Shown here piece by piece: positions 8,999 through 17,416 of a DNA stretch of 64,000 nt. Position 1 is the first letter of the stretch; each line of letters opens with the position of its first letter. A program made the position numbers and the translations under genes. The notes under the pieces were generated by a model, which had not been told where the DNA came from, searched no databases, and saw nothing but the letters and a program-made list of their open reading frames with translations. Origin of the DNA: SFHK01 sp045538305 (GTDB taxonomy: Bacteria > Bacillota > Clostridia > Christensenellales > Aristaeellaceae); the NCBI GenBank assembly GCA_045538305.1, contig JAZSRC010000084.1, forward strand, positions 10,524 through 74,523, in the 5' to 3' direction.

Positions 8999-10216
8999 AT
9001 GATGATTTTGAAACATATCAGAATACTGATTGTGGGCGCGGGCGGCTACGGCGCTTTGACGTGCCGCGAAATACTGGAGCATGCGGATGAAAACAACGTG
9101 TCTGTGTGCGGTATTGTGGACCCGTTTATCGAAAACAGCGAAGCGCAGGATATCATCGCAAGCTGCAAAATTCCTGTGTTTGATACGCTCGAGGAGTTTT
9201 ACGGCGCAGATTCTGCCGATCTTGCCGTGATTTCGACGCCAATCCATCTGCATGCGGATATGAGCGTGTACTGCATGGAGCGGGGAAGCGATGTTTTGTG
9301 TGAAAAGCCGATAGCTGCAACTGTTCAGGATGCAAAGCGCATGCTGAATGCTGCTCAAAGAACGGGCAGGCATCTTACCATCGGATATCAGCACTCCTTC
9401 GCGCGGGCGACGCTTGCGCTGAAGAAGGATATACTGGCAGGCGAATTTGGAGCACCCGTTTCAATGTATACTGCCCTCTGGTGGCCCAGAAACGCCGCCT
9501 ATTATGCGCGTCCCTGGGCGGCAAAGAAGAGAATGGACGGAAAATACGCGCTGGATTCCATCGCCATGAACGCCTGTGCGCATTATCTGCACAACATGCT
9601 GTTTTTGCTGGGAGACGATATTTCCACATCCGCGAAACCCGAATGGATGGAAGCGGCGCTTTATCGTGCGAACGATATCGAAATGTATGACACGGTGTTT
9701 TTTAAGGTGCATGCGGCGGGGATTGATATGAAATACACAGCGACGCATGCCTCCGACGGAAAACGGGGCCCGGTCATGCGCTTTGAGTTTGAAAAGGCAG
9801 TCGTGACGGTGGACGCGGAAAAGGATGCGCGGCTTGCAATCGAAGCGGAATTTCATAACGGCAGAAGAAAGGAATACGGCGATACCAATTCTGACAGCCA
9901 TCTGAAAATATGGCACGCCGTCAATCTTGCGCGGGGAATTGGAAAAGAAATATGTACCGTTGAAACCGCGCTCAGCCATTTGATCTGCGTAAATGCCGCC
10001 AGCGAGTTTGTAAGCGTAAAGCCGCTTGCGGGCGCATACCGGTCGGGCGATTTTATTGTGGCGCCGGGCGTAAGCGAAGCGATGGACGAGGCGTTTCAAA
10101 AGGGCGTTATGCCCTGGGAAGTTACGGACGCATTTGAAAAGGGCGTATATATTTCCCTTGAAGGGTATGAAAGCTTCGGCGGACTGTATGATGAAAGGAA
10201 TCAGGACATAAGCTGA
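8999..10216 (+). CDS. Gfo/Idh/MocA family NAD(P)-dependent oxidoreductase
   Basis: 405 residues. The N-terminal Rossmann fold starts ILIVGAGGYGAL; the family EKP motif (LCEKPIAAT, about residue 101) and the following GYQHSF segment identify the Gfo/Idh/MocA family, which oxidise or reduce sugars, inositols and related compounds. Two adjacent ATGs (8999, 9002) are possible starts, with GGGAG just before; the assignment is uncertain by a few residues. Twelve bases separate it from the MFS gene, suggesting an operon in which the permease supplies the substrate. The substrate itself cannot be told from sequence. Confidence 0.85.
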   Translation: MMILKHIRILIVGAGGYGALTCREILEHADENNVSVCGIVDPFIENSEAQDIIASCKIPVFDTLEEFYGADSADLAVISTPIHLHADMSVYCMERGSDVLCEKPIAATVQDAKRMLNAAQRTGRHLTIGYQHSFARATLALKKDILAGEFGAPVSMYTALWWPRNAAYYARPWAAKKRMDGKYALDSIAMNACAHYLHNMLFLLGDDISTSAKPEWMEAALYRANDIEMYDTVFFKVHAAGIDMKYTATHASDGKRGPVMRFEFEKAVVTVDAEKDARLAIEAEFHNGRRKEYGDTNSDSHLKIWHAVNLARGIGKEICTVETALSHLICVNAASEFVSVKPLAGAYRSGDFIVAPGVSEAMDEAFQKGVMPWEVTDAFEKGVYISLEGYESFGGLYDERNQDIS

Positions 10217-10228
10217 AGGGAGAGCAGG

Positions 10229-11377
10229 ATGATGACTCAAACGAAAAGGCGGTTGATTTCCGCTGCGCTGATGGCAGGCATGCTGTTTTTGTCCTCGATT
10301 TATTCGCTACAGGGCGTGCTTTTGACCAATCTGATCGAACACTACTCTCTGTCGGTTTCCGCGCAGGGACTGGCCAGCTCCGCCGCGTCGCTTGGCGGCG
10401 TGATTGCGCTTGTAAGCTCCATTCTTCTCATCGGACGGGTTCCGAAGCTTACGCTTTTAAAGATTTCGTTTCTGATCTGTTCGGTGTTTCTGGCGCTTTT
10501 GAGCTTTGCGCCCGCGTTCGGTTTGTTCTTGCTTTTGTGGCTTGTGCTGGGGCTCGGTATGGGGTATATTGATACGCTGCTTTCCTCCTGCATGGCGGAT
10601 TTGTACACGGGGCGCAAGGGAACGCGCATGATGTGCCTTCTGCACATGCTGTATGGCATTTCGGCAATGGTTTGCCCGGTGATCTATACATCGCTTCTGA
10701 AGGCGGGCATTGAATGGCGCAGGGTGTACCTTCCAGTTTCTCTGGCGGGCGCTGTTTTGACGGTTTACGCTGTGATTGCGGCAAGAGGCTTATCCAAGGG
10801 CGATAAGGATCTGAAAATGAATTTTCGCGACATGGCGAAAGTAATCAGAAGCGGTTCGCTTCCATGGCTGATTCTGGCGATGCTGTGCCACGGCTTTTTT
10901 CTTGGCGGTCTCAACACCTGGATTTCAAGGTATATTTCCGTATCGCTTGGAAGCGCAATCGGAGATACGGCTTTGACGTATCTGTTTTCGGGCGTGATGA
11001 TTTCAAGGCTGGTTGTACCGTATCTGCCGTTCTCGCCGAAAAAATACGTGCGCTTTGCCGGCCTTTTGTCGGGCGCGGTGCTGCTTCTTGCCATACCGTT
11101 TCATTCGGGTCTGCTGATGGCAGTTGCGGTATTCATAGCGGGCATTCTGTTTGGCGCGATGATTCCGTGCGCTCTTGATATCGGCTGCGCGATTACAAAG
11201 GAAAGTTCCATGCTGGCGACGACACTGATGATGCTGGCTTTATATGTTTCGCAGGTCATTGTATCGCCGATTGTCGGTATGATTGACGCCGCCGTTGGAT
11301 TGGATTATGGAATTGCGCTTCTCGGTGTGTTTATGATGCTTACAAGCGCGTGCTGCATGCGCATTAAGGCAAACTAA
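10229..11377 (+). CDS. MFS transporter
   Basis: 382 residues with about twelve hydrophobic segments and the usual two six-helix halves. A glycine-rich loop (LGLGMGYIDTLLSS) sits in the first half and the break between halves lies near residue 195. No substrate-specific motif is recognised. Its position directly after a Gfo/Idh/MocA oxidoreductase suggests uptake of a sugar or polyol. The start is an ATG pair after AGGGAGAGCAGG. The next gene (ZIP-like) starts 14 bases downstream. Confidence 0.85.
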   Translation: MMTQTKRRLISAALMAGMLFLSSIYSLQGVLLTNLIEHYSLSVSAQGLASSAASLGGVIALVSSILLIGRVPKLTLLKISFLICSVFLALLSFAPAFGLFLLLWLVLGLGMGYIDTLLSSCMADLYTGRKGTRMMCLLHMLYGISAMVCPVIYTSLLKAGIEWRRVYLPVSLAGAVLTVYAVIAARGLSKGDKDLKMNFRDMAKVIRSGSLPWLILAMLCHGFFLGGLNTWISRYISVSLGSAIGDTALTYLFSGVMISRLVVPYLPFSPKKYVRFAGLLSGAVLLLAIPFHSGLLMAVAVFIAGILFGAMIPCALDIGCAITKESSMLATTLMMLALYVSQVIVSPIVGMIDAAVGLDYGIALLGVFMMLTSACCMRIKAN

Positions 11378-11391
11378 GGGGGGATACATAT

Positions 11392-12171
11392 ATGAATAGC
11401 GCCGTGTTTCTGGATATTCTGCTGCCCCTTGCGGGGACGACGCTTGGCGCAGCGTGTGTGTTTTTTATTAAAAAGGAGCTTCCCAGAGGCGTTCAGCGCG
11501 CGTTTACAGGCTTTGCAGCCGGCGTAATGGTGGCGGCTTCCGTATGGGGGCTTCTGATTCCGTCGATGGAGCACGCGTCCGGTATGGGAAAGCTCGCCTT
11601 TGTTCCCGCTGTGATCGGCTTTTTCATCGGCATGCTGTTTTTGATGGGGCTGGACAGGGTCATTCCGCACCTTCACTTAAACTCTGATACCGCAGAAGGT
11701 CGGAAGAGCAGCCTGAAAAAATCGACCATGATGGCGCTGGCGGTCGCGCTTCACAACCTGCCCGAAGGTATGGCTGTGGGCGTTGTGCTTGGAGGCGTGA
11801 TGAACGAGGCCGACGTCGTTTCCGGCGCTTCGGCGCTGGCGCTTTCCATCGGAATTGCGGTGCAGAATTTTCCCGAGGGCGCAATCATATCGATTCCGCT
11901 CAGATCGGTGGGCATAAAGAAGGGAAAGGCTTTTGCGCTGGGCTTTTTGTCGGGCGTGGTTGAGCCGCTGGCTGCGATTGCCACCTTCCTGTTTTTGGGC
12001 GCGCAGGGTATTTTGCCGTATGTGCTGGGCTTTGCCGCAGGCGCAATGATGTATGTGGTTGTGGAAGAATTGATTCCCGAAATGAGCGAGGGCGAGCATT
12101 CGCACATCGGAACCGTTGCGTTTACTTTGGGCTTTGCGATCATGATGGCTCTTGATATCGTGCTTGGATGA
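11392..12171 (+). CDS. ZIP family metal transporter (ZupT-like)
   Basis: 259 residues, with about eight hydrophobic segments. Two metal-binding helices are diagnostic of the ZIP family: HNLPEGMAVGV and VQNFPEGAIIS, at about residues 119-129 and 158-168. A His-containing loop (HLHLN) lies between helices 3 and 4. ZIP proteins import zinc and other divalent cations. The start follows AAGGGGGG by about 9 bases and is the third gene of a plus-strand run; no shared pathway with its neighbours is obvious. Confidence 0.9.
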   Translation: MNSAVFLDILLPLAGTTLGAACVFFIKKELPRGVQRAFTGFAAGVMVAASVWGLLIPSMEHASGMGKLAFVPAVIGFFIGMLFLMGLDRVIPHLHLNSDTAEGRKSSLKKSTMMALAVALHNLPEGMAVGVVLGGVMNEADVVSGASALALSIGIAVQNFPEGAIISIPLRSVGIKKGKAFALGFLSGVVEPLAAIATFLFLGAQGILPYVLGFAAGAMMYVVVEELIPEMSEGEHSHIGTVAFTLGFAIMMALDIVLG

Positions 12172-12216
12172 CGATAAGGGAAAACGGGAAGGCGATAATG
12201 AAGCGGAGGTTGGCGG

Positions 12217-12747
12217 ATGGATTTTCAAAAACTTGTCAGGGTAAGACAGTCCTGTCGGAACTATGATGATACAAGACCGGTAGAAAGGGAAAAACTTGAA
12301 AGGATACTGGAGGCTGCACGGCTTTCTCCATCCGCCTGCAACGGACAGCCTTATCGGCTTACAGTGTGTACGGGTGACGCCGCGCAGGCGGTTGCCGGGG
12401 AAACGACGGGCATGGGCATGAACCGGTTTGCCATGAAAGCCCCGGTAATGATCGTCGTATCGGAAGAAGTGTATGTAAAAACCGCAGCCTTCGGCGCAAG
12501 AATCAAGAAAAATGATTACCGCTCGATAGACATCGGCATAGTATCTGCGTTTATTACGCTTGCAGCGCAGGAGGAAGGACTGGGCAGCTGTATTCTGGGC
12601 TGGTTTGACGACGAAAAAATCCGGAAACTGATCGGAGTCGACGCGCCGGTTCGTTTGGTAATCACGCTCGGTTATCCTGCGGTCGGCGATAAGCTGCGCG
12701 AGAAAAAGCGCAAGGCTATGAAGGAACTTGTACAGGAAATCGGCTGA
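12217..12747 (+). CDS. Nitroreductase family flavoprotein
   Basis: 176 residues, a compact FMN-dependent nitroreductase fold. The N-terminal RQSCRNYDDTRPV is the FMN phosphate-binding segment, followed by SPSACNGQPYR, and the C-terminal half holds DIGIVSAFITLAAQEEGLGSC and a TLGYPA segment, both typical. Physiological substrates are usually quinones, flavins or unknown. GGAGG lies 7 bases before the ATG. A terminator follows at 12755-12796, closing the transcript. Confidence 0.9.
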   Translation: MDFQKLVRVRQSCRNYDDTRPVEREKLERILEAARLSPSACNGQPYRLTVCTGDAAQAVAGETTGMGMNRFAMKAPVMIVVSEEVYVKTAAFGARIKKNDYRSIDIGIVSAFITLAAQEEGLGSCILGWFDDEKIRKLIGVDAPVRLVITLGYPAVGDKLREKKRKAMKELVQEIG

Positions 12748-12754
12748 TTGCCAA

Positions 12755-12796
12755 AAAACAGGGCTTGCGAACAATGAAGTACGCAAGCTCTGTTTT
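12755..12796. terminator. Bidirectional intrinsic terminator between nitroreductase and pepF
   Basis: A 15-base stem (AAAACAGGGCTTGCG against CGCAAGCTCTGTTTT, one G-U pair) with a 12-base loop. A-rich and T-rich arms make it work for both the rightward nitroreductase transcript and the leftward pepF transcript. Confidence 0.85.
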
Positions 12797-12807
12797 ATTG
12801 ACAGATT

Positions 12808-14571
12808 TTATTTTTCTTCCAGAAGCCGGCAGAAGCGGTCGATGGAATCGGTGATAACGTTCAGCGAGCTTCTCCAGAAGTCGATGGAGCGAACGTCGAT
12901 GCCGACCTTCATCGCTACATCGCGCACATTTCCTGTGGCAGTGGCTCTCAGCAGCTGATCGTATTCGTCTACAAACGCGTCGCCGCGCTCTACATATCTG
13001 GCGAAAATGCCCTTTCCGAACAGAAGACCGAAGGCGTAGGGGAAATTGTAGAAATGCAGGTCGGCGCGGTAATAGTGGCTCTTGCAGGCCCACATATAAG
13101 GATGCAGGAAGTTTTCGTCAAGGCCGTCGCCATAGGTTTTCCTCTGGGCGTCCAGCATGATTTCCTTGAGCTCGCGTGCGGGCAGGGCGCGCGTCTTTCT
13201 GCGCTCGACGACCTCGGATTCGAAGATGTAGCGGGACATGATATCCACAATCACCTGACAGGCGTCGGAGATTTCCATTTCCAGCAGCATGATCTTCTCG
13301 TCCAGCGTGGCGTTTTCCAGCATTTTGGAGGAAAGCAGCGTCTCGTTGAAAATGGAGGCGGTTTCGGCCAGCGGCATGGGATAGCTGCAATTGAGCATGG
13401 AAAGTCCGCGCAGGCAGCGGTTGTGATAGGCGTGGCCCAGCTCATGCGCGAGGGTGGATACGGAGGACAGGCTGCCGTCGAAATTGGTAAGCACGTAGCT
13501 GATGTTCAGCGGATGTACGCTGGAGCAGAACGCGCCGCCGCGCTTTCCGTTTCTCGGATACGCATCGATCCAGCGCTCGTCAAACGCCTGCTGAATATGG
13601 TCGGCCATCTTCTTGGAGAAGCGGCCCAGCACCTCTACCAGAAGATCGCGCGCTTCGTCCAGCGTGTAGGTGGTGCTTGCATTTCCAAGCGGCGCGAACA
13701 GATCATAAAACGGCAGGCCGCCTTCATGACCCAGCGCCTTGGCCTTTGCTTTCAGATACCTGCGGAAATGAGGAAGCGATTCCTCCATTGCGGTCATCAT
13801 GGCGTCCAGCGTTTCTTTATCCATGCGCGAGGATTCGAGGGTTTGCTCAAGAAGGCTGTTATAATGACGCAAGGGCAGAAGCGTCAGCGCTTCGCCCTTC
13901 AGGCCGCTTAAGCATGCCGCCATGGGCGTTTCAATCTGCGGATATGCGGCGAGCTCCGCCTCGTAGGCCTTCTTTCGGGTTTCAGCGTCCGCGCTGTAGG
14001 CGAGGTTTCTTACGGCAGGCAGCGGCAGCTGCTTTACTTCGCCATTTTCTTCGTAGTTCACCTTCAGCGTGCTTTCCAGCGTTCCGCGCAGCTGACTCCA
14101 TGCGCCGGAGCCGGTCAAGCGCAATTTGAGTACGGTTTCCTCCAGCGTCGGATCAATCGTATGCGATGCGCTTTTGGCTCTTTCGCGAAGGTGGAATGCA
14201 TGCTCTTTCACAAGCTCGTCCGCCTCGATCAGCGCTTCCAGGTTTTCGATACCGCCTACAAAGCGGGAGAATGCGCTGTACTGCTGCCTAAGACCGACCA
14301 TGAACATTTGCAGCTTGTCGCTCATGGCAAGCGCGGTTTCGTTCTCTGCCTCGGTCGACAGCGTAAGGCTGATCATGGCCATGAGCCTTCGGGTCTTTTT
14401 TTCTATTTCGTTAAAGGCGATAATCAGCGCCTTGAGCTGAGAAAGCGTGTCCTTCTCGGGGGTTTCAAACTGCGCCTTCAGCGCTTTGGTCTGTTCGGCG
14501 AGCGATTCAAAATCCTCGCTGAATTTGGGGTCGTCAAATCCGTTATAAAGCCGGGTAAGATCCCACTGCAT
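12808..14571 (-). CDS. pepF: Oligoendopeptidase F, M3 family zinc metallopeptidase
   Basis: 587 residues, normal for PepF. A cytosolic zinc endopeptidase that cleaves short peptides. The HExxH site reads LAHELGHAYHN (near residue 371), with a downstream ETASIFNE carrying the third ligand Glu. The N-terminal helical domain and the C-terminal HFYNFPYAFGLLFG segment, close to the active-site cleft, are typical. No signal peptide. It ends at the shared terminator and appears monocistronic. Confidence 0.93.
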   Translation of the reverse strand: MQWDLTRLYNGFDDPKFSEDFESLAEQTKALKAQFETPEKDTLSQLKALIIAFNEIEKKTRRLMAMISLTLSTEAENETALAMSDKLQMFMVGLRQQYSAFSRFVGGIENLEALIEADELVKEHAFHLRERAKSASHTIDPTLEETVLKLRLTGSGAWSQLRGTLESTLKVNYEENGEVKQLPLPAVRNLAYSADAETRKKAYEAELAAYPQIETPMAACLSGLKGEALTLLPLRHYNSLLEQTLESSRMDKETLDAMMTAMEESLPHFRRYLKAKAKALGHEGGLPFYDLFAPLGNASTTYTLDEARDLLVEVLGRFSKKMADHIQQAFDERWIDAYPRNGKRGGAFCSSVHPLNISYVLTNFDGSLSSVSTLAHELGHAYHNRCLRGLSMLNCSYPMPLAETASIFNETLLSSKMLENATLDEKIMLLEMEISDACQVIVDIMSRYIFESEVVERRKTRALPARELKEIMLDAQRKTYGDGLDENFLHPYMWACKSHYYRADLHFYNFPYAFGLLFGKGIFARYVERGDAFVDEYDQLLRATATGNVRDVAMKVGIDVRSIDFWRSSLNVITDSIDRFCRLLEEK

Positions 14572-14704
14572 AATGCGTCACTCCTTGTATATTTTTGCGT
14601 GATATCAGTATAACTTTTTTGGGTTTATACGTCAACTGTCATTTTTGTTTGCTTTTTCGGCGAATTGCGGGCGGAAAAGCGTTGCCGGATGCTGTTTTAG
14701 ACAA

Positions 14705-14733
14705 TTGTATTTTTGCATGCATTGTGTTATCTT
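14705..14733 (+). promoter_or_regulatory. Promoter of the leader/Mef-like transporter
   Basis: TTGTAT and TATCTT separated by 17 bases. The transcript would start near 14740, giving a leader of about 180 bases before the transporter. Confidence 0.6.
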
Positions 14734-14785
14734 ATAGAGTGTCCGCTGTATGCGGATATGTTCTTTAGAAAAAGGAGGAATCTGC

Positions 14786-14818
14786 GTGCTGCTTGCCATT
14801 GTAGCGTCTCCGTGCTGA
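14786..14818 (+). CDS. Ten-codon leader peptide upstream of the efflux gene
   Basis: A GTG start 5-6 bases after a perfect AAAGGAGG opens a ten-codon frame (MLLAIVASPC, then TGA). A strong ribosome binding site on so short a frame, 100 bases before a Mef-like efflux gene, suggests a ribosome-stalling leader that controls the transporter. Known: macrolide, lincosamide and phenicol resistance genes are often controlled this way. That this particular peptide stalls ribosomes is inference. It is the only obvious content of the 348-base gap besides the promoter and hairpins. Confidence 0.55.
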   Translation: MLLAIVASPC

Positions 14819-14824
14819 GTGCGA

Positions 14825-14863
14825 CGGGATGCGCCTGCATGGAGAGAAAATCGCTGCGTCCCG
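14825..14863 (+). promoter_or_regulatory. Hairpin between leader peptide and transporter
   Basis: CGGGATGC (14825-14832) pairs with GCGTCCCG (14856-14863), an 8-bp stem with one G-U pair, starting 6 bases after the leader stop codon. There is no T-run, so it is not a simple terminator. A short second frame (ATG 14829 to TAA 14918) runs through it but has no ribosome binding site. Probably part of an attenuation structure. Confidence 0.45.
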
Positions 14864-14919
14864 CGGACTTTGCACTTTGAAAATGTATAAATCATTTCAG
14901 ATAAGGAGCAAGGTCTAAA

Positions 14920-16221
14920 ATGAAAAAGTTTTTTGAATGCGTGATGGAAATGCGCGCCTTTCTGGTTTTATGGTTTACCCAGCTGCTGTCCGGGCTCGGA
15001 AGCTCGATTACGGGTTATGCCCTTGTGCTCTGGTCATACGGTGAAAAGGGCTCCGCGCTGGCGACTTCGCTTTTGATGGTGTGTTCCTATGCGCCATATG
15101 TTCTGTTTTCCATTTTTGCCGGCGCGCTCAGCGATCGGTGGGATAAGAAACGGACGATGCTTGCTTGCGATCTGGCTGCGGCTTTGAATACGCTTTTTGC
15201 GCTGATTCTGTTTGAGACGGGCATGCTTCGCATATGGCATCTGTATGTCATAAACGCCGTATCGGGTTTAATGAACACGCTGCAGCAGCCGGCAAGCGAG
15301 GTCGCGACTACTGTGCTGCTTCCCAGAAAATATTACCAGAAGGACGGCGGGCTTCGATATTTTGCCAATGCGCTTACTTCGATAGCAACGCCCGTTATCG
15401 CCACAGCATTTGTGGGGCTTTGGGGAATGCGGATCGTATTCGCGTTTGACATTTTTACGTTCCTGATAGCGTTTATCACGCTGCTTGTGTTTATCAAAAT
15501 CCCGCAGCCGGAACGAAACAGCGATAAAAAGGAGCCGTTTGCGGTATCTGTCAGGGCGGGGCTTGGTTTCCTGAAAAGAAACAGGGGAATTCTGAACCTG
15601 ATTCTGTTTTTTGCTGCGATCAATCTTGTGGCGTCCATGTACAATGCGGCGCTACCCGCGCTGCTTTTGTCCCGTGCTGGGGAAAAGGAACTTGGCGTTG
15701 TAAATGCAGTTACCGGCATTACCATGCTTATAGGAAGCGTCGCCGCCTCCTTTATCAAAGCGCCGAAAAGCCGGGTGCGGGTGATTATGAATTCATTGTT
15801 GTTCTCCATGAGTTTTGAAAACTTCCTTCTGGCTTTCGGACGCTCGCTGCCTGTATGGTGTTTGGGCGCATTCCTCGGATGGATTTTTATCCCGCTGATG
15901 AATGCGAACCTGAGCGCGATTATGCGCCTGTCGATACCGGGCGACATACAGGGGCGCGTGTATGCTGCCAGAAATTCGCTGCAGTTTTTTACCATTCCTG
16001 TCGGCTACTTTCTGGGCGGATTCTTTGTGGATGAAGTATTTGAACCTCTTTTGGCGCGCGCGTCCGATGGAAGCGCCGCCCGGCTGCTGTTTGGCGGCGG
16101 AAAGGGTTCGGGAGCGGCTGCATTTTTCGCCCTGCTCGCCGTATCGGGTATACTCGTTTGCCTGATCTATCGGAGGAAGCGATCCATCTGGGCGCTGGAG
16201 GATGGCGTAAACCATCGATAA
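14920..16221 (+). CDS. MFS efflux transporter, Mef/macrolide-exporter-like
   Basis: 433 residues with about twelve membrane segments. The N-terminal helix pair, the loop DRWDKKRTML after helix 2 (the MFS motif A position, like the DRHDRKK loop in Mef proteins), and the AVSGLMNTLQQPASE segment match the macrolide-efflux branch of the major facilitator superfamily. AAGGAG lies about 12 bases before the ATG. The upstream leader peptide and hairpin suggest drug-inducible expression. Whether it really exports a macrolide is unproven; related proteins include many uncharacterised transporters. A strong terminator follows. Confidence 0.8.
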   Translation: MKKFFECVMEMRAFLVLWFTQLLSGLGSSITGYALVLWSYGEKGSALATSLLMVCSYAPYVLFSIFAGALSDRWDKKRTMLACDLAAALNTLFALILFETGMLRIWHLYVINAVSGLMNTLQQPASEVATTVLLPRKYYQKDGGLRYFANALTSIATPVIATAFVGLWGMRIVFAFDIFTFLIAFITLLVFIKIPQPERNSDKKEPFAVSVRAGLGFLKRNRGILNLILFFAAINLVASMYNAALPALLLSRAGEKELGVVNAVTGITMLIGSVAASFIKAPKSRVRVIMNSLLFSMSFENFLLAFGRSLPVWCLGAFLGWIFIPLMNANLSAIMRLSIPGDIQGRVYAARNSLQFFTIPVGYFLGGFFVDEVFEPLLARASDGSAARLLFGGGKGSGAAAFFALLAVSGILVCLIYRRKRSIWALEDGVNHR

Positions 16222-16229
16222 TGAAGATG

Positions 16230-16257
16230 GGGGCTGTTTTAGCAGCCCCTGTTTTTT
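16230..16257 (+). terminator. Intrinsic terminator after Mef-like gene
   Basis: GGGGCTG/CAGCCCC stem, 6-base loop, followed by TGTTTTTT. Confidence 0.9.
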
Positions 16258-16272
16258 GCGAATCGTTGATGT

Positions 16273-17163
16273 TTATCGGTCGATCAGGCGTTCTTCGCGC
16301 AGGATTTTTTTGAGCGTGTCTGCTTTTTCCCCGGAAAGAGGCGTAAGCGGCAGGCGAAGTTCGTTTTGAATCAATCCCATCATGGACAATGCCGCCTTTA
16401 CGGGTATGGGGTTCACGTCGGAAAACAGTGCGTTTGTCAGCGGAAGCAGGCGGTTATGAAGCGCCCGCGCTTCATCGATATTGCCTAAGAAGAATGCGTC
16501 CGACATGCGCTTTACCAGTCCCGGCGCAACGTTTGCCGTGACCGATATTACGCCGCGTGCGCCTAGGGACAGCATGGGCAAGTACATTTCGTCGTTTCCC
16601 GCGTATATATACGCGCCTTCCCCCGCGTTTTTCAACAGGTTTGTGATTTGGCCTGCGTCGGATGAAGCCTCTTTTACCCCCTGGATCATCGGATGCTTAA
16701 AAAGCGTCATTGCCGTTTCACAGGAAAGGTTTACTCCTGTTCTCTTTGGCACGTTGTACAGTATAACGGGAACCTCCGAGGCGTTTGCGATGGCGGTAAA
16801 GTGTGCGATCAGGCCTTCGTCGTTTGCCTTGTTGTAATAGGGCGTTACGGCGAGCACGGCGTCGGCGCCTGCGGATACGGCGCGCCTTGTGCGCCTGACG
16901 GCGGTTTCCGTATTGTTTGCACCGACGCCCGCGATGATGGGAACGCGCCCGGCTGCCCGGTCTGCCGCCGATATGATCAGATCGCACATTTCGCCGTCGG
17001 TCAGCGTTGAAGCTTCGCCCGTGGTACCGCATACGATCAATGCGTCTATACCGCCTGTAAGCTGATAATCAATCAGGCGGATAAACGCTTTTTCATCGAT
17101 GCGCCCATCCGCAAACGGCGTTGCCAGCGCGCAGCCCACGCCGCAGAACATACTTTTTCCCAT
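16273..17163 (-). CDS. dapA: 4-hydroxy-tetrahydrodipicolinate synthase
   Basis: 296 residues, normal for DapA, which condenses pyruvate with aspartate semialdehyde in the lysine/diaminopimelate pathway; its product also leads to spore dipicolinate. Seen: CGTTGE with Thr47-Thr48, Tyr110 in VTPYYNK, Tyr136 and Arg141 in ILYNVPKRTG, and the Schiff-base Lys164 in GVKEAS. It is a single gene divergent from argD. AAGGGGGG precedes the ATG by about 8 bases. Related aldolases (N-acetylneuraminate lyase and similar) share the fold, but the full set of DapA residues makes this call good. Confidence 0.92.
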   Translation of the reverse strand: MGKSMFCGVGCALATPFADGRIDEKAFIRLIDYQLTGGIDALIVCGTTGEASTLTDGEMCDLIISAADRAAGRVPIIAGVGANNTETAVRRTRRAVSAGADAVLAVTPYYNKANDEGLIAHFTAIANASEVPVILYNVPKRTGVNLSCETAMTLFKHPMIQGVKEASSDAGQITNLLKNAGEGAYIYAGNDEMYLPMLSLGARGVISVTANVAPGLVKRMSDAFFLGNIDEARALHNRLLPLTNALFSDVNPIPVKAALSMMGLIQNELRLPLTPLSGEKADTLKKILREERLIDR

Positions 17164-17206
17164 AATCCGACCCCCCTTCTCATCCTATTCGATGCAGGGG
17201 CTTACC

Positions 17207-17236
17207 AAAATATGAATAGATGGAATGAATATACAA
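17207..17236 (-). promoter_or_regulatory. Candidate dapA promoter
   Basis: On the minus strand TTGTAT and TATTTT are separated by 18 bases, about 45 bases before the dapA ATG. The match is moderate. Confidence 0.35.
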
Positions 17237-17327
17237 CAGTATATGTATAATAATACGTATAAAAGCTTTTCGTTTCTAAAATCAGAGGGAATATGGTAAA
17301 AATTCCGTTTTTCTTCATGAGTTTGTA

Positions 17328-17356
17328 TTGAATAATCATGCGTGCAGTGATATAAT
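17328..17356 (+). promoter_or_regulatory. argD-argF promoter, possible ArgR box
   Basis: TTGAAT and a perfect TATAAT with a 17-base spacer. The -35 region (ATTGAATAATCATGCGTG) matches the left half of the ARG-box consensus (TGAAT then A/T-rich) but the right half only weakly, so arginine repression is possible, not shown. Confidence 0.75.
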
Positions 17357-17370
17357 CTCGGGTATACTTT

Positions 17371-17391
17371 TTCCTTGCAGACGGCAAGGAA
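17371..17391 (+). promoter_or_regulatory. Perfect hairpin in the argD 5' leader
   Basis: TTCCTTGC (17371-17378) pairs with GCAAGGAA (17384-17391), an 8-bp stem with a 5-base loop, beginning about 8 bases after the likely transcription start and 26 bases before the argD start. No T-run, so it may be a 5' stabiliser or protein site. Confidence 0.5.
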
Positions 17392-17416
17392 TCCGATTCT
17401 GACAGTGAGGCGTATG

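Noticed and set aside
14829..14918. 30-codon frame between leader peptide and efflux gene
   Set aside because: No ribosome binding site before its ATG and it spans the regulatory hairpin; at most translated by reinitiation.
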